From assembly GCA_949825065.1 (NCBI GenBank), contig OX463864.1, forward strand, positions 17,993,327-18,057,326: a stretch of DNA of 64,000 bases. Reading direction: 5' to 3'. The notes under the pieces were generated by a model. The model was not told where the DNA came from and did no database searches. It saw only the letters and a list, made by a program, of their open reading frames with translations. Shown piece by piece: positions 10,725 through 20,999 of the stretch; the first letter of the stretch is position 1; each line of letters starts with the position of its first letter. The position numbers and the translations under genes are program-made. The stretch is from Odontocerum albicorne. Taxonomy: Eukaryota > Arthropoda > Insecta > Trichoptera > Odontoceridae.

Positions 10725-11620
10725 AATGTTTTTTTTTTCAATCAAAAAGATAACCCATGTGTTTCATTGAAAATACCATATTAGTTTTCAATCATAAAAA
10801 TAATTCGTGTATGTTGAAAATAGTTTATTTCTATCAGAAAGAGAACACACATATTTCATTACAAATATTTTTTTTCAATCAGAAAGGCAAACTACTTTAT
10901 TAGAAATATTAGTGTTTACTCATAAAGAGAACCCATCTATTTCCTCACAAATATATTAGTTTTCATTCATAAAGAGAACCCGTGTATTTCATTAAAAATA
11001 TTAGTTTTCATTCATAAAGAGAACCCGTGTATTTCATTAGAAATATTAGTTTTCATTCATAAAGAGAACCCGTGTATTTCATCAAAAATATTAGTTTTCA
11101 TTCATAAAAAGAACCCGTGTATTTCATCAAAAATTTCATCGTTTTCATTTATAAAGAGAACCCGTGTATTTCATTAAAAATATATGTTTTCATTCATAAA
11201 GAGAACCCGTGTATTTCATTAAAAATATTAGTTTTCATTCATAAAGAGAACCCGTGTATTTCGTTGGAAATATTTTTTTAAATCAGAAAAACAACCCGTG
11301 TATTTCATAGGTTTTTTTTCAAACAGCTAGAGAACCCATGTATTTCATAAGATTTTTTTTTCAAACAGAAAGAGAACCCATGTATTTCATACGATGTTTT
11401 TTTTTCAAATAGAAAGAAAACCCATGTATTCCATAGGAATTTTTTTTCAAATAGAAAGAGAACCCATGTACTTTATTTCATAGGATTTTTTTTTCAAACA
11501 GAAAGATAACCCATGTATTTCATAGGATTTTTTTTTCAAACATAAAGAGAATACATGTAGTTCATAGGATTTTTTTTCAAATAGAAAGAGAACCCATATA
11601 TTTGATTTGAATATTTGTAA
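10725..11620. repeat. Tandem repeat, ~46-bp units with an A/T-rich variant block
   Basis: The first block is built on AGTTTTCATTCATAAAGAG plus AACCCGTGTATTTCATTA (best homogenised at 10960-11260). A second block (11270-11600) keeps AACCCATGTATTTCATAGG but replaces the rest with poly-T and CAAACAGAAAG. This looks like two diverged subfamilies of the same array. Confidence 0.85.
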
Positions 11621-11980
11621 TAACCTTGAGTGTCTGACAGTTTCGTTTTAATTGTTATAATAAAAGTATTTTAATTCGTTTAGCGCGATAATCAGAATGG
11701 ATTTGATTGGATTAAGTGATGTAATGTACCACATCCGCGGAAATTCAATATTGTGTTAAGTCTTTCATGGCCAGCGTTGAAAAAAATCAAACAGAACAGT
11801 ATTACAGAGATGGAATAAGAAATCAAGTTAAAAATTAACTTTATACACATGTCTTACTTGCGTATGCAATTTAAACTAGAGTTAATACCACACGAACAAA
11901 GACACTCCTTAGAAAAACAGAAATGAAGGTCTTGCAATGTATAAGTAGAAAAACACGTCAAGATAGAATAAGAAGAAGGT

Positions 11981-12346
11981 TTAATTTATTTTTATCAAAC
12001 ACTGTTTATTCCACTTTTTTATGACGGTATAACCCTACCGGTTTCAAGGCTTTCACCTCATCTTCAGGGGAGCGCAAACAAGACTAAATGCTGTTCGAAC
12101 TGGCACCGATATACACGCTTCAACGGTTGGGGGCTGGGGGGTGAGGAAGGCACGAAACGATTTCGGCCAAGAGCGGAGAGATTTTGGGGAAATAACTGTT
12201 CAACATATGTTCCGATCGGTGTACTGATTTAGAAATTTCTAGGGCCTACGTCGACGTCATAAAAAAGTGGAATAAACAGTGTTTGATAAAAATAAATTAC
12301 AATGTCTTTAAACCTCAACAATGTTAATGCCTTAACTATAAACAAC
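11981..12346 (-). mobile_element. Foldback retroelement with hammerhead-like core
   Basis: A 366-bp insertion into LINE-A is flanked by a perfect 13-bp duplication, ATAAGAAGAAGGT (11968-11980 and 12347-12359). Inverted ends contain AAACACTGTTTATTCCACTT. The minus strand at 12034-12069 reads CTGAAGATGAGG, a short stem, then GAAACCGGTA. A long, staggered duplication points to target-primed insertion rather than a DNA transposase. Penelope-like retroelements are known to carry hammerhead motifs, so this may be a non-autonomous relative (inference). Confidence 0.6.
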
Positions 12347-12594
12347 ATAAGAAGAAGGTGTCAAACCGATGTAATACTGTAGAAATGCGTGCACTAAAAA
12401 GAATAACATGCATGGGGGGGGGGGACAATTTACGAAAGAAAACGGAATGAAGTAATTAGGGATGAATGTGAAATTAAGGATGATGTGTTAAGAAAGGTGA
12501 AGAAGAGCACTCTGAGATGGTTGAGTATGTATAACGAACGAATGGAGAAAGACTATCAAAACCAATATAAAGACTGACAAAACCAAGCATCTTA

Positions 12595-12735
12595 GTATAT
12601 GTTAAAAAGGTCTTACGTGAAAAATCAGAGAAGAATATATTTTTTTAAATATGGATACCAACGTGAATTAAACCCTCAACCCTACGGGCTGAGAGACAGA
12701 CATCATACTAAGTTTATCATGGATGTTATTCTTAT
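12595..12735 (-). mobile_element. SINE-1 remnant
   Basis: The antisense shows the linker, a decayed B-box region (CCCTCAACCCTACGGGCTGA) and the head. Inserted in LINE-A. Confidence 0.5.
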
Positions 12736-13064
12736 GCAACCAATAGCGAATATTCAAAAGTAAAATAGAGCATTCTAAGATGATTTAGGCGTGTATAACG
12801 AATGAATGAAGAAAGTCTAACGAAACCCATATATTGTTGTAAATGTGAGTGGAAAGTGTGGTAGAGGAAGACAAAGGAAAGTATGGTTTGATAAAGTGAA
12901 CGGTATTTTGAAAAAAAAGAAAACGTTGAAAGTGAGAAAAATCATAGGAGTTGTCTTAAAAGATGTATAAATTTGGAAGAAACAAAGGTTGTGTGTATGT
13001 GTGTCGAAATAGGAAAGTCTGAGACTCTGCCCTCTCTGCCTACCCTGAAAGGGATATCGCGTGA

Positions 13065-13740
13065 TGGTATAAATGAACATCGAAGATATTGTAAGATGGG
13101 GAAGTAAGACAAGATGTTGTTGGTGGGATTGCGTTCAAAGAATGGATAATACCCGGATTCCTCGTATAGTTTCTCATTGCTACTCCATAGGAGACCGACC
13201 ACCAGGTCAACCCCAAAATAAATAAAATGATAGTCCACATCCAAGAAAATAATAATGAATTCACTCCAAAAAGAAGACATATTTAAAAAAAAATCATTTC
13301 TTCAAATAGCAATTTAATTTCAAGTCACATGTGACGTGTTTCGTTTACAACTTGCCTTTTCTTTCCCCCATCGCTAGCTTTTTTGCATTTTTTTTTCAAC
13401 TTTTGTCTGGAACAAACAACCTGCATAGTTTTCATCTAGTGATTTCGGCTTTTATTTCCAATTACACGAATAACCCAATATAAAATAATAAAAAAAGCGT
13501 TCCAGTTTAGTTTCAGTTTGTTTGGTTACAATACTTGACCCGCGTGTTGTTTCCTCTCTATATTTAGTATTATAGCTAACATGTACTATAACGAACTGTG
13601 AGTAACGTGCCTACTTCAACGTTTCTATGCCTGATGAGTCAATTATTGGGGCTGAAGACAATGTTGTCTCTCGACAACGCTCTTTAACAAGTCTACATCA
13701 TATGTATAATATTAAAATTGGATTAAATTAGACTTTCGTT
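13065..13740. other. No recognised gene
   Basis: Sequence 13065-13270 follows the LINE-A end. Nothing identifiable to 13740; frames are short. Confidence 0.4.
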
Positions 13741-13748
13741 ATATAAAG

Positions 13749-14087
13749 CAGTGCTCCGCAACCGGTGTGCCGTGGCACACTGGTGTGCCATGAGCCGGAT
13801 ACAGGTGTGCCGCGGTCAAATTCAATGTACGAGTATTTGACATTTTACAATTTTTCATTATGTATTTAATACACAATAACTGGTGCCAACTGTTGAAAAC
13901 TGCGTAGTGTGCTTTGTACACACCATGGCCGCACCAAATTAGTCATAGACAAAGAAAAATGACCCTTATGCGCGTCGCTGAAGACTCATGCCTAATTTAA
14001 TACCTATATATTTTAGCTTTTGGTGTGCCGCGGAATTCTAGGAAGAATTTTGGTGTGTCGTAGGTGAGAAAAGGTTGCAGAGCACTG
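13749..14087. mobile_element. hAT MITE with perfect 8-bp duplication
   Basis: A 339-bp element with ends CAGTGCTCCGCAACC and GGTTGCAGAGCACTG. The target duplication ATATAAAG is identical on both sides (13741-13748, 14088-14095). It contains repeated GGTGTGCCG words near both ends. No transposase. The perfect duplication suggests a fairly recent insertion. Confidence 0.88.
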
Positions 14088-14099
14088 ATATAAAGTACA

Positions 14100-14240
14100 A
14101 TCAGGTGGGCTTATTAGCGTGTAGCAATGTCTTCCAACCAACCAGAAAAATATTAAAGCGGAAACTTTTAAAACATTCGGATACCAACGGGTCTTGAATT
14201 CGCAATCTCCGGGCTGTAAGACATGTGTTTTACCAACTTT
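14100..14240 (-). mobile_element. SINE-1
   Basis: Antisense tail (GTCTTCCAACCAACCAGAAA), T-rich linker complement and B-box region (TTGAATTCGCAATCTCCGG). The head is partly lost. Confidence 0.7.
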
Positions 14241-14277
14241 TTTTTAAATATAATTTATATGACCGAAATCATAGGTA

Positions 14278-14400
14278 TTCTTATATCCTCGAACACTAGG
14301 CGGAAAAGTGCCTGTGTCGTTCGAGGGAAGTAGCACAGCACGGGATTCGAACCGACGGCCTTCCGCACGGAAGTCCAATGCGTTACCACGCGGCCATGCA
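14278..14400 (-). mobile_element. SINE-2
   Basis: The antisense of GCATGGCCGCGTGGTAACGC ends at 14399, with a B-box complement GGGATTCGAACCGACGG and the conserved GTTCGAGGGAAGTAGCAC stretch. Best-preserved copy of this family here. Confidence 0.75.
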
Positions 14401-14454
14401 AAACAATCATGTTTGTATTATACAGAAAGAAAGTGTAATACAATAATGCAAACC

Positions 14455-14560
14455 TTTTTAAAAATGGTTTCAACGGTAATCGAACCCGCAAATCCCGTGA
14501 CGAAAGTCAGGGGTCTTACCAACTAGTCCCAGCACGTCAGTGCGCCTCACAGTCTAGAAA
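14455..14560 (-). mobile_element. tRNA-like SINE head (SINE-1 related)
   Basis: Antisense B-box GGTAATCGAACCCGCAAATC and A-box region CTTACCAACTAGTCCCAG. Looks like a SINE head without its tail. Confidence 0.5.
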
Positions 14561-14782
14561 TAATTAGAAATAATTAAGAGGAAGTAAATTGTGTTTTTTT
14601 TTTATCTAATCCTACTCTGAAAATTAGCAGTACTGGATTTGTATTGCAATCTTAATTTTATTATCGATAAAAACCTGTAGTACAGCCTTGCGTAACTGCA
14701 TTGTGATAAATCAATCGGACAACATTTTTTTTTATTTTCATGTCAATAAAACTGTCGATGAATAATTATGAGTATAAAATAA

Positions 14783-15651
14783 AGGGTCTTTCAAATTTAG
14801 CGTTTTTTTAATTATTGGATAAAACACAGATGACGTCGCGAACATGCCCGGGTATTGTGACATTTGTCAAGTTTAATGTATGACATTTATAAAAATTAAG
14901 TCTTGAAATGAAAATAATAATGCAACAAAGCGTTCAAATTGTTGAATTATTTTATGTATTGTAATCTTCGGAAACGGTAATGTTAATTGGCCACCAAGAT
15001 CATTTGATCTGACACCGTTGGACTATTTTCTCTGGGGTTACGTGAAAAGCCAGGTCTATAAGAATGACCCCCGATCCAGGATCATGTGATCTGACACCGT
15101 TGGACTATTTTCTCTGGGGTTACGTGAAAAGCCAGGTCTATAAGAATGACCCCCGATCCAGGATCATGTGATCTGACACCGTTGGACTATTTTCTCTGGG
15201 GTTACGTGAAAAGCCAGGTCTATAAGAATGACCCCCGATCCAGGATCATGTGATCTGACACCGTTGGACTATTTTCTCTGGGGTTACGTGAAAAGCCAGG
15301 TCTATAAGAATGACCCCCGATCCAGGATCATGTGATCTGACACCGTTGGACTATTTTCTCTGGGGTTACGTGAAAATCCAGGTCTATAAGAATCAATTCC
15401 TGAGCTGAAGAACGAAATTATTCGCGATATTGGTGAGTTAGAACCGCAATTATGCCAAAATGTCATCGAAAATTCTGACAAAAGAATGGACATCTGTGGA
15501 GCTGCAAGAGGTGGACATTTCGCTGATATTGTTTTTTCGTGTTTAAGTGTCATATATTATACTTCAATGACCAATAATAAGTTTTTTGAAATCAAAGCAA
15601 ATTGTGTGTTTTATTCAAGAATTTAAAAAATCGCTCAATTCGAAAGACCCT
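14783..15651 (+). mobile_element. Mariner-like deletion derivative with 82-bp tandem expansion
   Basis: Ends are AGGGTCTTTCAAATTTAGCG and CGCTCAATTCGAAAGACCCT. The 3' region encodes a transposase C-terminus: 'DLTPLDYFLWGYVKSQVYKN', then 'SIPELKNEIIRDIGELEPQL' and 'GAARGGHFADIVF'. The 'PLDYFLWGYVKS' signature is typical of a mariner subgroup, possibly the rosa-like DD41D type. Most of the transposase is deleted. The same deletion occurs at 22796, 23248 and 24931. Confidence 0.8.
14997..15406. repeat. 82-bp tandem repeat, five units
   Basis: Units start at 14997, 15079, 15161, 15243 and 15325 (AGATCAT/GGATCAT), period exactly 82 bp. They duplicate the segment encoding 'DLTPLDYFLWGYVKSQVYKN'. 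Because 82 is not a multiple of 3, the frame is destroyed. Near-identity of the units implies recent expansion. Confidence 0.92.
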
Positions 15652-15704
15652 TGACTAAAGTAAATAACTTTTCCGTATATCGAATAGCAAGATAACATAC
15701 CATC

Positions 15705-15840
15705 TCGCCGTCTCCGTATCCGGGTAGGCATAGAAGAGAGTGCACCAGACGTTCCTATCGCGACTCTTCTACGAGCCTCGTACATCCATACACCTTCTCA
15801 TGGAATTCCTAAGATTTCTCTTACTTTTTTGCATTTCATA
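15705..15840 (-). mobile_element. LINE-A 3' end
   Basis: Antisense 3' signature (TATCCGGGTAGGCATAGAAG) followed by the usual TCCTATCGCGACTC region. Confidence 0.6.
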
Positions 15841-15868
15841 CTTTGATAATAATAAATATATATACCTA

Positions 15869-16095
15869 CAGTACCCGGCGGTAAATAATACACACCGGAC
15901 TTAAAAAACAAACTGTCGGCCATAATCGGTTAACTTTGGCTTTGTAAAGCGTCGTCTCTGTCATTCATACACGTGTTCCGTCGCGAATTGCGTGCGACAG
16001 AAACGACGCTCTACAAAGCCGACACTCTAATTAGCCGATTATGGCCGACAGTCTCTTTTTTAAGCCCAATGTGTATTACTTACCGTCGGGTACTG
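15869..16095. mobile_element. Tc1-like foldback MITE (227 bp)
   Basis: Ends are CAGTACCCGGCGGTAA and TTACCGTCGGGTACTG, flanked by TA (15867-15868, 16096-16097). Inverted arms of about 100 bp cover nearly the whole element and include ACTGTCGGCCATAATCGG. TA duplication plus CAGT ends is the Tc1/mariner pattern. No coding capacity. Confidence 0.85.
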
Positions 16096-16097
16096 TA

Positions 16098-16320
16098 CAT
16101 AGGTTTATTGATAGCAAAATACTATGTACGTATATAAATACATTCCGAAATCGCACATACTCGTATATCTCAAGATAAATAGCAGAAAATACATTTAAAA
16201 GAGACGCTATCAAAAGGTCTGGGCTCATCTCATAACGCCCCCCTGGTCAAAATACACGTCACGAATATAGGGCAAACCCGGTTGCGAGGACATCAGATGT
16301 TATTCAGTCCACACTTGATC
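16098..16320 (-). mobile_element. LINE-B 3' end
   Basis: Antisense of a LINE 3' UTR: ATAGGTTTATTGATAGCAAA, then GCTATCAAAAGGTCTGGGCT and related motifs. Other copies are at 21550-22170, 32495-33320 (-) and 38190-38830 (+). It directly abuts the Tc1-like MITE. Confidence 0.7.
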
Positions 16321-16515
16321 CAATTACACATTCCTTGGTGTTTGCCTACTATGCCTTCCATTCACATTTGTACTTAATGTTTGTTTTGTTAGTCTTTCTT
16401 CATTCATTCGTTCCACATGCCCAAACCATCTCAGAATGCTCTTCTTCATCTTAATCAACATATGAGCCTTAGTTTACATTTATCCCTTTTGTACCGTATG
16501 CTTCGATATTGTTAT
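16315..16515 (-). mobile_element. LINE-A fragment
   Basis: Contains the antisense of the 'MKKSILRWFGHVERMNEERL' region (CATTCGTTCCACATGCCC, CATCTCAGAATGCTCTTC). Confidence 0.65.
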
Positions 16516-16599
16516 ACTAATTAGATAACAATTTTAAAATGTATTATTTATCGTTAAGGCATTAACACATTTATAGTTAAGGCATTAACATCAGTTCAC

Positions 16600-17036
16600 C
16601 GGTCCTCTTTCTTTACGTCGTCCTTTACTGTCCATGCAGTGAGACTCTGGAATCAGTTACAAACCAATATAACACTCGTTCCGTCCTTGGCATGCTTTAA
16701 GAAGCGACTGAAAAAGCTCTTAATTTCTAGTCAGTAAAATAACGTGTTTCATTCCTGATTTTTCTTTTCCTTTCATTTCCACCATCCTTTCCTTTTATTT
16801 TGATTGATGATATCTCACTTTATATGAAAAATAATGTTCGGGTGATTGTCCGTCTTTGTGGAGTTCGTGGGCATGTTCTCACGTATATGTTTATGGATTT
16901 CGTGAGGATGGATAGTCATTTGAATGATTTATGCGACCACATCACTTGCTTCATTTACTTTTGTCTGGTTGGTTGGAAGAGATTGCCGCCTGGCAATAAG
17001 CCCGCCAGATTGTATTGCAATAAAAGTGTTAAATAA
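16600..17036 (+). mobile_element. LINE-F (CR1/jockey-like) 3' end
   Basis: 'SFTVHAVRLWNQLQTNITLV' followed by 'PSLACFKKRLKKLLISSQ' and stop is the typical C-terminus of a non-LTR reverse transcriptase ORF. The 3' UTR ends with GGTTGGTTGGAAGAGATTGC, CCCGCCAGATTGTATTGC and AAATAAATAAG. The tail is shared with SINE-1. Further 3' ends lie at 27725-27995 and 33905-34070; 62340-62605 may be an upstream part of the same clade. Confidence 0.8.
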
Positions 17037-17044
17037 ATAAGTAA

Positions 17045-17245
17045 ATAGCACTGTGGATGTTTAAAGATATTGTAATTTGTTTTATCAAACACTGTTTATT
17101 CCACTTTTTATAACGGTATAACCCTCTGGTATAAACAAATTTTGGTTGAGCTTCCTTGGTGATAAGACGAAAACCTTAAAACCGGTAGGATTATACCGTT
17201 ATATAAAGTGGAATAAACAATATTTGACTAAATAAATTACAAAAT
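17045..17245 (+). mobile_element. Foldback retroelement copy
   Basis: Inverted arms (AAACACTGTTTATTCCACTT and AAGTGGAATAAACAATATTT) enclose a decayed hammerhead-like segment ending AAAACCGGTAGG. Same family as 11981-12346. Confidence 0.65.
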
Positions 17246-17414
17246 TTAAAAATAATTACTTATTTTCACCTAAATAATCTATTTTACACTTTGTACAATT
17301 ATATGGAAGTATAGATGCAAAGTGGTCTAGCATTAACGTTAACATACATTTTTTTATGATGCCATTAAGTGACCGAAATCTCTCCAAATGAATGTAACAT
17401 CTCACAAATAGTCT

Positions 17415-17666
17415 TATCTTAAAAATCGATAAGAAAATATGCTCTTGATAAAAAATCTATAAGAAAATATGCTCTTGATAAAAAATCGATAAGAAAATAT
17501 GCTCTTGATAAAAAATCGATAAGAAAATATACTCTTGATAAAAAAATCGATAAGAAAATATGCTCTTGATAAAAAATCGATAAGAAAATATGCTCTTGAT
17601 AAAAAATCGATAAGAAAATATGCTCTTGATAAAAAATCGATAAGAAAATATGCTCTTGATAAAAAT
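17415..17666. repeat. 30-bp tandem repeat, ~8 units
   Basis: The unit is AAAAAATCGATAAGAAAATA plus TGCTCTTGAT. Because 30 is a multiple of 3, the minus strand shows an artefactual frame repeating 'SRAYFLIDFL'; it has no sign of being a gene. Units are nearly identical. Confidence 0.92.
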
Positions 17667-17669
17667 ATT

Positions 17670-18750
17670 AACTTATAATTTTTTTTCATTTCAGGTTCCA
17701 AAAATAGGTGAACTAATCCAAAGAAAAATCGTTTACATTAAATATTTGATATTACAAAAGTAACTTACTAGTTAATTAACAAAACGCAATATTGTTTAAC
17801 CAAAGAGATCTGAATTTAACCGAATAAATATAATTTTGCAAATTATTTAAGTTAACTGTGATATGAAAACTCGAGTGATTTCAACAGTTCTCATAATATT
17901 TTATAGTGATTATCGACTATTGCAAATAAATTTCATTTAAAAAAAACAAGACGTCATAAATCATTGCCAAATTAACTATTTCTCAACCAAAATATAGCTG
18001 ATATGAAACATTAAAAAAAAATGTTATTTCGTTAACTTTTTCTAAGAGATTTGTGCAATTTATAACTTGAAGAGACCTTCATTATATTTTCTGAAAATTA
18101 TTTGAATAACTTTGTCCTAATATTCAGATTTTTAAAATATAAAAAAAAAACAAGTTACTCGAAATACTCATATCAACACAATTTATAAAAATTCAATTGA
18201 AAATTTTTTGATTATAATAATCTTACATATGCACTATATTTTGTTATCAAACTAATTTATTTAATAACTTAATATTTCACTTAAATACTCTGATAAATTT
18301 AACTAAAATAAACTACAATAGTTTTAAACTTTTAAGAAAGATACATGATATATATAAATTGTAATACTTCAAACTAATTTTTTTAAAATCATATAACATT
18401 TCAAACTAAGTACTTTTAAATCATATACAGTTTCAAACTTATTACTTTAAAATTATATAACGTTTCAACCTTAGTACTTTCAAATCATTATATATAATCT
18501 TTATAAATTAAAACGTTTCTTATATGTTCTTTCAAATATTTTAGTAAAATGAAGTGACCAGTTTTACACAGTGATTACTTTCTCAAGAACTTCTTAACGT
18601 TCTGACGATAAGATAAAAGAAAGTGGAACAAGAACTGTTGATATCCAGCAGTATTAATTTTTTTTTATTAAGAATCAAATATAAAATTAAATGCTTAGAA
18701 ACTCAAACCTTCGAAATGAAGTTTCATTGACGCAAGTTTAAAGATAGAGT
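17670..18750. other. AT-rich upstream region of the host exon
   Basis: No transposon found. Contains a loose repeat of 'TTTCAAACTNAGTACTTTAAA' type words at 18370-18490 (about 45-bp spacing). It probably holds the 5' flank, and perhaps the 5' UTR, of the exon beginning at 18803. No clear TATA box or initiator could be assigned. Confidence 0.4.
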
Positions 18751-18802
18751 GTAAGAATTGTTGGTCTTCAAGAGTGTCCAACGTGGACCAACAGAAGTCC
18801 TA

Positions 18803-19028
18803 ATGATGGAAAGGGTCATGGAACTCCACTGCCACTCTCCAGGGCAGCAGCAACACTCCATACACGACCAGCACGAAATGCATCAACAGCAGCAGCAACA
18901 TGTCCTCAGTGTTCTTGGAACTGTTGGGATGGACACCAACGGAGACCTCTTGGGACACCACAAGATTATCAATACTCAAGATGTTATGGGGAATGGAAGC
19001 GGGAGCGGAAGTGACCCTGGTGGCGGTG
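18803..19028 (+). CDS. First coding exon of an unidentified host gene
   Basis: An in-frame TAA at 18752 precedes ATG 18803, so this is the 5'-most start on this transcript; a second ATG follows immediately. The exon encodes 'MMERVMELHCHSPGQQQHS', a Gln/His-rich stretch with 'HQQQQQH', then 'VLSVLGTVGMDTNGDLLGHH' and a Gly/Ser-rich end ('GNGSGSGSDPGGG'). It ends at a strong donor, GTG|GTGAGT (19029), in phase 1. Without splicing the frame stops 3 codons later. Composition is far less AT-rich than its surroundings. Low-complexity Q/H and G/S tracts are common at the N-termini of insect transcription factors, but no domain is present and I do not recognise the gene. It splices in frame to 22473-22511. 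Confidence 0.7.
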
Positions 19029-19079
19029 GTGAGTGTTAATTCTTCATATTTACGTACACATCATCACAATCTGTCTATT

Positions 19080-19830
19080 GCAGGGTAGGCAGAGATATCA
19101 GATCTCCAAACTTTTCGGTCCAAGCACACAATATTCGCCTCTTCCACATTCATACATCATGCACAGTCTTCTATTATTCATATTCTTCTTTCAAAATCTG
19201 GTCCACTTGATCCAGCCACATTTTCCTCGGTCTACCTCTTCGACGCACACCTTAAACTTCTGACTTGTATACTCACTTAGTCATTCTTTCATCATTCATT
19301 TTTTCCACATTTCCAAACCATCTTAAAGCTCTTTTCTTTATTTTACTTAAAACATCAATTTCATCCATGCATTCATTTCTGAAGTCTTTATTCCACCTTC
19401 TTACATACATTGACACTCCACAATTTTTCCTTTAGTATACGCATCTCCCTAGTATTAATCTTATCTTTCTTTTGTAAAGTTCAAGTTCCACTTCCACATA
19501 TCAAGATGGGTACCAATACACTATTATGTATTATAACTTTTGCTACTGTTGATATTGTGCGGTTGTTGTATATAACATTAAATGCTCAGTGTATGTTGTT
19601 GTATATAACATTAAATCTTCAATGTCCATTTTAACTTGCCCATCACTCGTAAACATACAGCCCATATAACAAAACTCATCAATCTGCTCCAGTTTTTTTC
19701 TGAATTAACTCATACATACCACTCGCTTTTTACCACATTTCTTTCTATAACCATCCCCTTTGATTCCAATTCAATAATTTTTAAACCTTTCACTAGACAT
19801 CTCTCATATATAGCTCACACCTAAGAAGTA
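19080..19830 (-). mobile_element. LINE-A copy in intron 1
   Basis: The minus-strand sequence begins (3' end) at GGTAGGCAGAGATATCAG and runs through the antisense of the conserved C-terminal LINE-A segments (TCCACATTTCCAAACCATCT, CATTGACACTCCACAAT) to about 19822. Frames are broken. Confidence 0.75.
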
Positions 19831-19849
19831 CCTGTGGATGACTAAACAT

Positions 19850-20450
19850 CATTAATATAAGCTTCTACAATCCAATAAATTAAGGTGTCGAAGGTTTATC
19901 AAGGATTATGGTAATGCTTCCCAAACATGAATAAATCCCCCGAAATTGGGGAAAATGCTTTTGGCGGAGAACAACTCTTCAACTGTTTGGATACCTGCCC
20001 ATTTGTGAATGTTGTGTTACCAAGGCAGGCACCTTCTACCGATTCCGTGTCGACCCTCAATTTAGCCCATCAATATTAATTTTTTGAAGTGGTATTTTTC
20101 CCCACTCAATATATGACCCAGATAAGCGTTTTTCAGCGTTTTATAGGATTTAAGAGCTTTCGTTCAGCACCTGGTCTTAGTAGCATCTCAATGACCGAGA
20201 TACGATGAAACCAAAGAATTCTGAGTATTATCCGATTATCTATATATATTTCAAATGCTTGTATAGTAAATGTGGATTGGTTGAAAGTCCCATCTTGAAG
20301 ACATTTATCATGTTTCTTTCCTTCTTTCCCATTGTGCTTAGGGCAAACACCCTTTAATTGCTCAACTAATATCTCATTTTAATGCTTTATTTTGTGTTTA
20401 TGGATACTTTGTTAAATAATTCGTATTTTGTATTATACTAAAGAAAACGT
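19850..20450. other. Intronic sequence, nothing recognised
   Basis: No repeats matched within the window and no open frames worth reporting. Confidence 0.4.
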
Positions 20451-20451
20451 A

Positions 20452-20991
20452 GCATGGTCCCTGTGACGTTTCACAAATTTGCCCCAATACAACCTTTTGA
20501 CGACGTTCAGTAATTTTTATTATTTTATCAACTTTAATATAAGCCTCGATTCTAATAAATAGCAAGTTATTTAGGTAAACACATTACATAAAACTAACAA
20601 TAATGACAAATTAATACATCTTGTTATAAATTAGCAAAAATATGTCAGTATGTTAGAATCAAATAATATTTGGCGACGTTTGTCAAAAGTCACTACGTCA
20701 GTCTACATTGGCTAGGGATGGGGTATACGATAATTAGATTTTCGTTTTTTTATACATAAAATTAAATGTTTGTAATTAGTATTGATTCATAGTGGATCTT
20801 GGCCTATTTAAAGATAGATACAAATCATACAATACACTAGAAAGTCAGTATAATGAAAATTAGGAATTAAAACGTCAGTTTAGAGAAAAACTATTTTTAG
20901 TTTTATAAAAAATACTATTTGATTTGTAAACAAAAACGATTTTACCCCATTCCTTTGAGACCTGACATTTCAAACGTCACAGGGACCATGC
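20452..20991. mobile_element. TA-type MITE, long form (540 bp)
   Basis: Perfect 20-bp inverted ends GCATGGTCCCTGTGACGTTT and AAACGTCACAGGGACCATGC, flanked by TA (20450-20451, 20992-20993). The internal sequence matches 48608-49165 in inverse orientation (TCTACATTGGCTAGGGATGG versus CCATCCCTAGCCAATGCAGA). No ORF. Confidence 0.85.
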
Positions 20992-20999
20992 TATATTTT

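Larger units (their letters stand above)
11750..13065 (+). mobile_element. LINE-A copy, split by two insertions
   Basis: Remnants include 'NEVIRDECEIKDDVLRKVKK' around 12450-12500 and 'SGKCGRGRQRKVWFDKVN' at 12840-12900. The 3' signature CTGCCTACCCTGAAAGGGAT lies near 13037-13056, followed by GTGATGGTATA. It is interrupted by a 366-bp foldback retroelement (11981-12346) and by a SINE-1 remnant (about 12595-12735). All frames are broken. Confidence 0.75.

Noticed and set aside
17414..17701. 95-codon minus-strand frame with a 10-residue repeat
   Set aside because: Produced by a 30-bp satellite whose period is a multiple of 3; no start context or unique sequence.
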